Shown here piece after piece: positions 49,301-61,300 of a stretch of DNA of 64,000 nt. This stretch comes from Ancylobacter polymorphus (GTDB taxonomy: Bacteria; Pseudomonadota; Alphaproteobacteria; Rhizobiales; Xanthobacteraceae): NCBI RefSeq assembly GCF_030813495.1, contig NZ_JAUSUI010000001.1, positions 787,239 to 851,238 on the forward strand, in the 5' to 3' direction. The translations under genes were made by a program, and so were the position numbers. Within the stretch, counting starts at the first letter, position 1; each line of letters starts with the position of its first letter. The notes beneath the pieces are model-generated. The model had not been told where the DNA came from and did no database searches. It was given only the letters and a program-made list of their open reading frames with translations.

Positions 49301-52300
49301 GCGGGCTGGAAAAGACCGATTACGGCACGCTGATCCTCTCCGCCGCCAACACCTATACCGGCGGGACCACGATCTCGACCGGCACGCTGCAGATCGGCGC
49401 CGATGCCAATCTCGGCGACGCGGCGGGTGGTCTCATTCTTTCCGGCGGCACGCTGGCGACCTCCGCCACCTTCAGTTCCGCCCGCGCGGTGACGTTCAGC
49501 GGCACCTCGGGAATCGCCGCCGCCACCGGCACCACGCTCACCCTCACCAGCGCGATCTCCGGCACCGGAACGCTCGCCTCCTCGGGCGCCGGCACGCTGA
49601 TCCTCTCCGGCGTGGTGTCCGGCACCGGTGGGCTGGCCCAGACCGGCACCGGCACGCTGATCCTGTCCAACACCAACATCTATACCGGTGGGACGACGTT
49701 CTCTGCTGGAACGCTGCAGGTCGCGGCCGATGCCAATCTGGGCGATGCGGCCGGCAGCCTCACCTTCGACGGCGGCACGCTGGCGACCACCGCGACCTTC
49801 TCCTCGGCCCGCGCGATCGCCCTGAGCGGCAACGGCGCGATCAGCCCCGCGACCAGCACCACGCTGACCCTGTCCGGTGTGATTTCCGGCACGGGCGCGC
49901 TGACCAAGTCCGGTGCCGGCACGCTGATTCTGTCCGGCTCCAACACCTATTCCGGCGGCACGGTCGTGACCGGCGGCACGCTGCAATTCTCTTCTGATGC
50001 CAACCTCGGCAGTACGCTTGGGGGAATTACGCTCTCCGGCTCCAGGCTGACTGGGACAGGCCTCTCCGTCGCGTCCGCCCGCTCTGTCACGCTAAGCGGC
50101 TCGAACACGATCAGCGCTGCCTCTGGCGAAATCACCCTCAGTGGCACCATCTCCGGTTCGGGAGGTCTGACGGCGAGCGGCGCTGGCCGCCTGATACTCA
50201 CCGGGACCAACAGCTATTTGGGGGGCACCACCTTAAGCTTGGGTATGCTGCGGATTTTCGCCGACGCCAATCTGGGAGCCGCCTCTGGGGGTTTGACGCT
50301 GACCGCCGGCAACGTGGAGACGATGGCGACCTTCAGTTCCGCCCGCGCCATTACGCTGGGCGGCAACGCAGCATTCGAGACAGCTGCGGGCACCACGCTG
50401 ACCCTATCGGGCGTCATCTCCAACAGCAGCTACGGCTGGCTCAATAAGCGCGGGACAGGCACGCTCGTCCTCACCGGCACCAACACCTTTTCGACCGGCC
50501 TGGCCATCTATGGCGGAACGGTTCAGGTCAGCTCCGACGCCAATCTTGGCACCCCTGGCCTTGTCTTCTACAACGGCACACTGGCGACGACGGGGACCTT
50601 CACCTCCAGCCGCGCTGTGGCAATCTATGGCACAGGCACGATCAACACAGCCGACGCCACCACGTTGACCCTGTCCGGGGTGGTCTCCGATATCGGCCCG
50701 CTGGTGAAGTCCGGTACCGGCACCCTCGCCCTGACCGGCAGGAACACCTATACCGGCGGCACGACGGTTTCCGCCGGCACGCTGCAGATCGCCGCCGACA
50801 CCGCGCTTGGAAGCCCTTCCGCCGGCCTCGCCCTCTCCGGCGGCACGCTGGCGACGACCGCCAGCCTCACTTCCGCCCGTGCCGTGACGCTTACCGGGAG
50901 CGGTACGTTCAACACCGCCGCCGGCACCGCCCTGACGCTTTCCGGCGTCGTCGCTGGCACGGGCAGCCTGACCAAGACCGGCAGCGGCACGCTCAGACTG
51001 TCGGGCGCCAGCACCTATTCCGGCGGCACGACGGTTTCCGCCGGCACGCTGGCGGTAACCGGGAGCATCGCCGGCGGGGTTACGGTCTCGGGCGGCACGC
51101 TGGCGGTAACCGGGAGTATCGCCGGCGGGGTTACGGTCTCGGGCGGCACGCTCTCCGGCACCGGCAGCGTGGCGGGCACCGTACAGGTCGCCTCGGGCGG
51201 CACGCTCTCCGGCACGCAAAGCCAGGCCCTGACCATGGGCGGGCTGCAGCTTGTCTCCGGCTCCAATCTCAACGTCACGCTCGGCACCAGCTTCTCCGGC
51301 GGCGTGTTCACGGTGAATGGCGACCTGACGCTGGACGGCACGCTGAACGTGACCCAGGCCGGTGGCTTCGGCTCCGGTGTCTATACCTTCATCAGCTATA
51401 CCGGCGGCCTCACCGACAATGGCCTTGAGGTAGCGCCGCTCACCGGCGGCTACACCACCGAGGTGCAGACCTCCGTGGCCGGGCAGGTGAACCTGCTGGT
51501 CAGCGGCGGCGCCGCGACGGTGCTGTTCTGGAACGGCAGCACGACCACCGCCACCGGCACGATCCAGGGCGGCACCGGCACCTGGTCGGCGGGCAGCACG
51601 ACGAACTGGACCGACATCACGGGCAGCGTCTCCGAGGCGTGGAACGGCAGCTTCGCTGTCTTCTCGGGCACCGCCGGCACGGTGACGGTGGACACCAGCG
51701 CCGGGGCCGTCGATGCCACCGGCATGCAGTTCGTCACGTCCGGCTACACCGTCTCGGGCGGGACGATCACGCTCACCGCACCGGCCACCATCCGCGTCGG
51801 CGATGGCACCGTGTCCGGCGCGAGCACGACCGCGACCATCTCCAGCATCCTCGCCGGCACGGCGGGGCTGGAGAAGAGCGATTACGGCACGCTGATCATC
51901 TCCGGCGCCAACACCTATACTGGCGGCACCACCCTCTCGGGCGGTACTCTGCAGGTCGCGAACAACGGCAATCTCGGCGATGCGACCGGCGGCCTGACCT
52001 TCAATGGCGGCACGCTGGCGACGACCGCGTCCTTCACATCCGCCCGCACCGTCGCCCTTACGGGGGCGGGTACGATCTCGCCCGCCAGTGCCACGAGTCT
52101 GAACCTGTCCGGCGAGGTCTCCGGGACCGGCGCCCTCACCAAGTCCGGCGCCGGCACCCTGATTCTCAGCGGGACCAACACCTATTCGGGCGGCACCACG
52201 ATCTCCGCCGGCACGCTAGAAATCAGCGGCGATGCCAATCTGGGCGCGGTGGCCGGGCTGACGCTTGCGGGAGGCACGCTGTCGACGACGTCGACATTCA

Positions 52301-55300
52301 CCTCCACCCGCGCCATCTCCCTGAGCGGCGGTGGCACCATCCGCAGCGGCAGCGGCACGACGCTGACTCTTTCAAACGTCATTTCCGGCTCGGACGGCCT
52401 GACCAAGGCCGGCTCCGGCAGCCTGACCCTGTCGGGCACCAACACCTATAGCGGCGGCACGACGATCTCCGGCGGTACGCTGACGGTGACGTCCGACGCC
52501 AATCTGGGCGATGCGGCGGGCAGCATCACGCTCGCCGGCGGCACGCTCGCGGCCACCAACTTCACTCTCACCCGCGCCATCGTGCTGAACGGCGGCGGCA
52601 CCCTCAGCCAGGTCAACACCACGTTTACCGTGTCCGGCACGATCTCCGGCTCCGGTGGCCTCACCAAATCCGGCGCCGGCCGCCTGACCCTTACCGGCAC
52701 CAACACCTATACCGGCGGCACGACCATCTCGCAGGGCCCGCTGCGGATCTCGGCCGACGAAAATCTGGGCAATGCGTCGGGCGGGATCACCTTCGCGGGC
52801 GGCTCGCTGGAGACGACGGCGACCTTCAGCTCCGCCCGCACCATCACCATGAACAGCAATGGCACCATCAACACAGCCGATGGCACCACGCTGACCCTCT
52901 CGGGCGGTATCAGCGGCAGCAGCCGCAGCCTCACCAAGACCGGCACCGGCACGCTCGTCCTCTCCGGCACCAACACCTATACCGGCGGCACGCTGCTCAA
53001 TGGGGGTGTCGTACAGGTCGCTGAGAACGCCAACCTTGGCAGCGCCTCGGGCATCCTCACCTTCAATGGCGGCACGCTGGCGACGACGGAAAGCTTCAAC
53101 GCCTCACGCAACGTCACGCTCACCGGCACCGGCACCTTCGACACCGCCGCCAACACCACTCTCACCCTCACCAGCGTGGTCTCCAGCAACGGCGGGCTGG
53201 TGAAGACCGGCGCCGGCACGCTGGTCCTGACCGGAACCAACACCTATCTGGGCGGCACCACGGTTTCCGCCGGCACGCTGCAGATCGCGGCCGATAGCGG
53301 GCTCGGAAACGCCTCTACCGGCCTCGCCCTCTCCGGCGCCACGCTGGCGACGACGGGCAGCTTTACTTCCGCCCGCGCCGTGGCACTCACCGGCGCCAGC
53401 GGGTTCGATACGGCCGCGAGCACCAATCTGACGCTCTCCGGCGTTCTCTCGGGCACGGGCAGCCTGACCAAGACCGGCAGCGGCACGCTCAGCCTGTCCG
53501 GCACCAACACCTATTCCGGCGGCACCACTGTTTCCGCCGGCACGCTGACCGTGAGCGGAAGCATTGCCGGCGGCGTGACGGTCTCGGCGGGCACCCTCGC
53601 CGGCAACGGCAGCGTGGCAGGCACGGTGCAGGTGGCCTCGGGCGGCACGCTCACCGGCGTGCAGGGAAGCGGCCTCACCATGGGCGGGCTGCAGCTCAAT
53701 TCCGGTACCAATGTCGACGTCACGCTCGGCAACACCTTCGCCGGCAACGTATTCACGGTGAATGGCGGCGTGACGCTGGACGGCACGCTGAACGTGACGC
53801 AGGCGGCCGGCTTCGGCAACGGCCTCTACACGCTCATCAGCTATACCGGCAGCCTCACCGACAACGGCCTTGATGTGACCGCGCTGAGCGACGGCTACAG
53901 TGCCGAGGTGCAGACCTCGGTGACGGGCCAGGTCAACCTCATCGTCAGCGGCGGCACCTCGTCGACGCTGTTCTGGAACGGCAGCACCACCACCGCCACC
54001 GGCACCATTCAGGGCGGCACCGGCACCTGGACGGCGGACGGCACCACCAACTGGACCGACAGTGCGGGCACCGCGTCGCTGGCCTGGAACAGCGGCTTCG
54101 CGGTCTTCGCGGGGACGGCTGGCACGGTGACGGTCGACGCTGGCGGCGTCAGCGCCACCGGCATGCAGTTCGCCACCTCCGGCTACACCGTCTCGGGCGG
54201 CACCCTCACACTGGCCGGCACCGGGCCCACCCTCATCCGCGTCGGCGACGGCACCGTGTCCGGTGCGAGCATGACCGCGACCATCTCCAGCGTGCTCGAC
54301 GGCACGGTGGGGCTGGAGAAGAGCGATTACGGCACGCTGATCCTCTCCGGCGCCAACACCTATACCGGCGGCACGACGCTCACGGCCGGCACGTTGCAGG
54401 TCGACGCCGACAACAATCTGGGCGGCACCGGCGGCCTCACTTTCAATGGCGGCACGCTGGCGACCACCGCGACCTTCACGTCTGCCCGTACCGTCGCCCT
54501 GACCGGCGCAGGCACCCTCGCGCCCGCCATGGGCACGACGCTCACTTTGTCGAACGTCATTTCGGGCGCAGGGGGGCTCATCAAGTCCGGCGCCGGCACG
54601 GTGATCCTGTCAAACACCAGCAACACCTATACCGGCGGCACCACGATCGCGGCCGGCACGCTGCAGATCGGCAACAACAACAGTCTCGGCAACACGTCGG
54701 GCGGGATCACCTTCACCGGCGGCACGCTGGCGACGACGGCAAACATGACCGTTGCCCGAACGGTCCTGCTGAGCGGCAACGGAACCCTCACCCCGAGCAC
54801 CACCACCACGCTGACTCTGTCCGGGGTCGTCTCGGGCACAGGCAGCCTCATCAAGACCGGCGCCGGTTCGCTCACCCTCTCGGGGACCAATACCTATTCG
54901 GGCGGCACGTCGGTGACCGGCGGCACCCTGACGATCAGCGCCGACGCCAATCTGGGCAATGCGGCGGGCGGGCTCACGCTTTCCGGCAGTACCACCCTCG
55001 CCATATCGTCCGGGATGACGTCGGCCCGCGCGATCACGCTGAGCGGTGACGCCACCATCAGCGTCTCCGGTACGGCTACCCTCTCCGGTACCATTTCGGG
55101 TACCGCAGCGCTGACCAAGAGCGGCACCTCTACGCTCATCCTGTCCGGCACCAACACCTATTCCGGCGGCACCACGGTCACCGCCGGGACATTGCAGATT
55201 TCGTCCGACGCCAATCTGGGCAACACGGCCGGTGGGCTCACCTTCACCGGCGGCACGTTGACCACGACGGGCACCTTCAGTTCCGCGCGCGCCGTCGCCC

Positions 55301-58300
55301 TGAACGGCAACGCCGCCATCAATACCGGATCCGCCACCACGCTCACCCTGTCGGGCGTCGTCTCCGGCTCCAGCCTACTGACCAAGAGCGGCGCCGGCAC
55401 CCTCGTTCTCACCGGCACCAACACCTATACCGGCGGGACGACCGTCACGGGGGGCACGCTGCAGGTCGGCACTGACAGCAATCTGGGCGACGCGGCCGGC
55501 GCGCTCACCCTAAATAGCGGCACGCTGGCGACGACGGGCACGTTCACTTCCAGCCGCACCGTCACGCTCACCACCTCAGGCACATTCGACACCGCCACCG
55601 GCACCACCCTCACCCTTACAGGCGGAGTCTCCAGCACCGGCGCGCTGGTGAAGACCGGTGCGGGTGTGCTTGTTCTGAGCGGGACCAAAGCCTATTCGGG
55701 CGGCACCACGGTTTCGGCCGGCACGCTGCAGATCAGCGCCGATAATAACCTTGGCACGGGCGCACTCACCCTTTCCGGCGGCACGCTGGCCAGCACGGCG
55801 ACCCTCACCTCGACGCGCGGGGTCACCCTCACCGGCACGGGCACACTCTCGCCCTCGACCGGCACCACGCTCACCCTTTCGGGCATTGTCACCGGCTCGG
55901 GCGCGCTCACCAAGTCCGGCGGCGGCACGCTGGTGCTTTCAGGCGCCAACAACTATGGGGGCGGCACCACCATCACGGGCGGCGTGCTGGAGATCTCCAG
56001 CGCCGGCAATCTCGGCACCGGCACGCTCGCCATCGGCACCGGCACGCTGTCCACCACCCAGACCCTGACCTATGCGAGTGCGGTCTCCCTCACCGGCAAC
56101 AGTTCCTTCAACCCGGCCGCCAGCACGACCCTCACACTTTCCGGGGTCGTCTCCGGCACCGGCTCGGTCAATATGGCCGGCGCGGGAACGCTGGTGTTCT
56201 CCGGCACCAATACCTATTCCGGCGGCACCATCCTCTCCGGCAGCGGCACGCTGCAAATTTCCAGCGACGGCAATCTGGGCAATGCCTCCGGCGGCGTGAC
56301 GCTCGACGGCAGCACGCTGGCCATCGTTGCCAACTCCATCACCTCCGCCCGCAGCTTCTCCGCGGTCGGCAGCAGCGCCATCAATGTTGACACCGGCCTG
56401 ACTCTCACCCTCACGGGCAGCGTTTCCGGCACCGGCTCCTATCAGAAGACCGGCGCGGGCACCCTCATTCTGGCGGTCGCCGATACGCATAGCGGCGGCA
56501 CCACCGTTTCGGGCGGCACGCTGCAGATCGGCAATGGCGGCACCTCCGGCAGCCTTGCCGGCGATGTCACCAACAACGCGGTCCTGGCATTCAACCGTTC
56601 CGACAGCGTCAGCTTCGGCAGCGAGATTTCCGGCAGCGGCTCGGTGACGCAGGCGGGCAGCGGCACGCTGATCCTCACCGGCACCAACACCTATACGGGC
56701 GGCACCTTCGTCACGGCCGGCACGCTGCAGGTGAGCGCCAGCGCGAATCTGGGCACCGGCGCGCTCACCCTGGCGAGCGCCACCCTGGCGACCACCGGCA
56801 GCTTCAGCTCCAGCCGCGCCGTCACGCTGACCGGCACCGGCACGGTCGACACCGCCACCGGCACCACGCTCACCCTTTCCGGGGTGGTCGCGGGCGACGC
56901 GCTGGTGAAGTCCGGTGCCGGCACGCTCATTCTATCCGGAACGAACACCTATACCGGCGGCACCACGGTTTCCGCCGGTACGCTGCAGATCGGCGCGGAT
57001 GGCGCGCTCGGCAGCGGGGCGACGACGGTCACGGCCGACACCACGCTGGCCTTTGGCAGCGGCACGAGTGTGGCGAACGCGCTTGTCGTCAACACCGGCG
57101 TCACCGCGACACTCAATGTCGCCTCCGGTTCGGCAACGCTTGCCGGCGCGATTTCCGGCCAGGGTGCGCTGACGAAGACGGGGGCCGGCACGCTGGTGCT
57201 CACTGGCGCCAACAGTTCTTCCAGCACGCTGACGATCACTGAGGGCACCCTCACCGCCGGGGCGGCGGGCGCGCTCTTCAGCAGTGCGGCGGTCAGCATC
57301 GCCGACAGCGCGACGCTGAACCTCACCGCCAGCCAGACGATTGGCGGGCTGAGCGGCAGCGGCACGGTGACCACCAACACCTACCGGCTGACCCTCGACT
57401 CCGCGAACGACAACACCTTCAGCGGCACCATCACCAATACCGGCAATGCCTGGGACAGTTCCTACGGCACCTTCACCAAGACGGGCAGCGGCACACTCAC
57501 CCTCGGCGGCGCCACCATCACCGGCGGCGAAGCCTATATCGAGGGCGGCTCGATGGCCGTGGGTTACGGCACGACCGCTATCGACTATCTCGCGGTCGGC
57601 ACCGGCACGACGTCCGGCACGGGGAATACCGGCAGCCTCACCGTCACCGGCGGCACGCTCAATATCGGCGTCGCGCTGCAGGTCGGCGACTGGGGCGGCA
57701 CGGGCACGGTGAACCAGACCGGCGGCACCGTGAACGTGCAGGCCACCTGCGGCGACCTCTCCCGCTGCGCCAGCCTCAATATCGGCAATCAGGGTGGTAC
57801 CGGCACCTACAACATCTCCGCCGGCACGCTCAACCTTATCGGCGGGCTCAACAATCTCGGCCGCAGCACCGGCACGCGCGCGGCGAGCACGGGCACGCTC
57901 AACATCAGCGGCACGGCCCTTGTCGTCGTCCAGACGGATGCGAACGGACCGGCGAGCCTGGTGCTGGGCAACCGCAGCGAAGGCGCGACCAATAACGGCA
58001 CCGGCGCCATCTACCAGACCGGCGGCACGCTGACGATCTCGCAGTCCTCGCACCTCTACCTCTCCGCCTATGGCAATGGCCGCTACGACCTGCTCGGCGG
58101 CACGCTGCAGGTGGGCGGCAGCGACGGGCTGGTGGGCAAGTACACCGGCGGCGCCGGCGGCACCTATGAGTTCAATCTGGGCGGCGGCACGATCCAGGTC
58201 ATCGGAGCCAATCTCAGCACATCGGTGAACGCCACACTGGTGGCGGAAACGACCAGCACCGTCGACACCAACGGGTTCAATGCCACCTGGTCCGGCGTGC

Positions 58301-61300
58301 TCTCCGGCGATGGCGTACTCGTGAAGACCGGCGACGGGACGCTCACCCTCTCGGGCACCAACACGTTTACCGGCGGGCTGTTCCTCACGGGCGGCACCGT
58401 CTCAGTGGCGAGCGACGCCAATCTGGGCGATGGCGACAGCGTGCTGACAATGGTGGGTGGCACGCTCGCCACCACGGCGTCCTTCACCTCGAACCGCCGC
58501 GCCGAGTTCACCGCCGATGGCGTCTTCGCCGTGGCGACCGGGACGACGCTCACCCTCACCGGCTCTCTGGAGGGCAGCGGCGCGCTCGTGGTGGCAGGTG
58601 CCGGCACGCTGGTTCTCACCGAAGACAACACCTATGAAGGCGGTACCGAGCTGAACGCCGGCACGCTGCAGGTGTCCAGCGAAGACAAGCTGGGTTATGG
58701 CGGCCTGACCTTTAATGGCGGCACGCTCAAGACCACTGCCACCTTCGCCTCGGGACGCAGCGTCACGCTTACCGGCGCCGGCACCTTCAGCACGGACGCC
58801 GACACCACGCTCACCCTGTCCGGCGAGATCTCCGGCGACGGCTCGCTCACCAAATCCGGCGCCGGTACGCTGGTGCTCTCCGGCACCAACACCTACACCG
58901 GCGGCACGACGATCTCTGCCGGCACGTTGCAGGTCAGCAGCAATACGGCGCTTGGAACCGGCACACTGACCCTGGGTGGCGGTACCCTCTCCACTACCGG
59001 CACGTTCAGTTTCAGCCCGAATGTAACCCTTTCCAGCAGTTCCTCTGTTTCCGTCGCCACCGGCACCACGCTGACGCTCGGCGGTATTCTCTCCAGCACC
59101 GGCGCCCTCACCAAGACCGGCGCAGGCACGCTCGTCCTCTCCGGCGTTAATACCTATACCGGCGGCACCACCATCGCGGGCGGCACGGTCCAGATTGCGG
59201 CGAACAGCGGCCTTGGTGGCAGCGGAGGCGTCACCTTCTCGGGCGGAACGTTGGTCGTCACGGGAACCTTTACCAATTCGCGCGTCACCACATTGTCCGC
59301 AAGCGGCGGCACATTCGCACCGGCATCCGGGGCGACCCTGACCTGGAACGGAAAAATCAGCGGGTCCGGCGCGCTCACCCTGTCCGGCGCCGGAACGCTG
59401 GTTCTCGGCGGGGCCAATGAGTATTCCGGTGGCACGACCATCAGTGCCGGCACGGTGAGGATCAATGCCGACAGCCGTCTTGGCGACGCAAACGGCGCCT
59501 TGACCCTGGCGGGCGGCACACTTGCGACCTCGACGACATTGTCGACGAGCCGCGACATCACCGTCACCGGCACGGGAGCCCTTGCCGCAGCCGCGAGCAC
59601 GACGCTGACCGTGGCCGGGGTGATCGCGGGGATGGGGGCCTTGGCGCAGACCGGCGCCGGCACCGTCATTCTTTCGGGCTCGAACACTTATTCGGGCGGG
59701 ACGGCCATATCGGCCGGCACGGTCCAGGTCTCCTCGGACGGCAATCTCGGCGATACTGCGGGTGGCCTGACCTTGTCGGGCGGCGGCAAGCTCGCGGCGT
59801 CGGCCACGGTCACGTCGAACCGGGCGGTGGCCCTCGACGGTGCCGGGGCGTTCGCGCCGGCGACCAGCATGAGTCTGACGCTCGGCGGCGTGATTTCCGG
59901 CCTCGGATCGCTGACCCAGTCCGGCGCGGGAACGCTCATCCTTACGGGAACCAACACCTATTCGGGCGGCACGACGATCTCGGCCGGAACCCTGCAAGTG
60001 TCCGCCGACGAAAATCTGGGTAACGCCGCAGGAAGTCTTACCATTAGCGGGTCGACCAGCTTCGTCACCACGGCAAGCTTCAGCTCCGGCCGGGCCGTGA
60101 TCCTCGCTAACGGCTTCATCAGGCCGGCCGCCGGTACCACGCTCACGCTGTCCGGGGAGCTCTCCGGTACCACTCTCAGAATGGCGGGCGCCGGCACGCT
60201 CATCGTCACCGGGACTAACACATATACCGGCAACACCAGCATAACCACCGGCACGCTTCAGGTGTCGGCCGACGCCAACCTTGGTGCCGGCACCGGGATC
60301 GCGTTCTCGAACGGCACGCTGGCGACCACGGGAACGTTCTTGTCCGCCCGCACGGTGTCATTGAACACTGGAACAGGCACCTTCGCCACGTCCACCGGTA
60401 CCACGCTCACCCTCTCCGGCAAGATCTCGGGCGGCGGCAGCCTGACCAAGACCGGCGCCGGCACGCTCATCCTCACCGGCACCAACGACTATACCGGCGG
60501 CACCACCGTCTCGGCGGGCACGCTGCAGATCGGCGACGGCGGCAGCACCGGCAGCATCACCGGCGCCGTCAGCCTCGCCAGCGGCACCATCCTGACGTTC
60601 GACCGCAGCGATGACATCACCTATTCCGGCACGATCTCCGGCGGCGGCACACTCATCAAGGCCGGCGACGGCACGGTGACTCTGAGCGGCACCAACACCT
60701 ATAGCGGCGGCACGACGATCTCCGCCGGCACGCTGCAAGTGAGCGCGGATGCGAATCTGGGCGATGCGTTGGGCGGGCTGACCCTCGACGGCGGCACGCT
60801 CAAAACGACGGCCTCCTTCAGCTCCGCCCGCGCCGTCGCCCTCACCGGCGCTGGCACGTTCAGCACCAACGCCGACACCACGCTGACCCTCTCCGGCACC
60901 ATCTCCGGCGACGGATCGCTGACCAAGACCGGCGCCGGCACGCTGAGCCTCACCGGCGAGAACAGCTTCACCGCGGCCACCACGGTCTCGGCGGGCACGC
61001 TGGCGCTGAGCGGCGGGTCGTCACTCTCCGATACGGCGCGCCTCACCATAGAGGACGGCGCCAGCGTCACGCTCGCGACCGCCGAGGTCGTGGGCTCGCT
61101 GGCCGGTGCGGGCAGTCTTTCCGTCGGCAACCAAAGCCTCACCGCCGGCGGTGACAATAGCAGCACCACCTTCTCCGGCACGATCTCCGGCAACGGCACA
61201 CTCGCCAAGGCCGGCACCGGCACGCTGACGCTGAGCGGCACCAACACCTATGGCGTCGCCACCGTGATCAATGCCGGCACGATCTCGATCAGCGACGACG

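Noticed and set aside
44350..49986. Minus-strand frame of 1,878 codons and dozens of 86-89-codon minus-strand frames to 63995
   Set aside because: They are antisense shadows of the PATR repeats: each ends where the NTYTGG codons read TAG in reverse. The plus-strand frame has a signal peptide and known repeat motifs.
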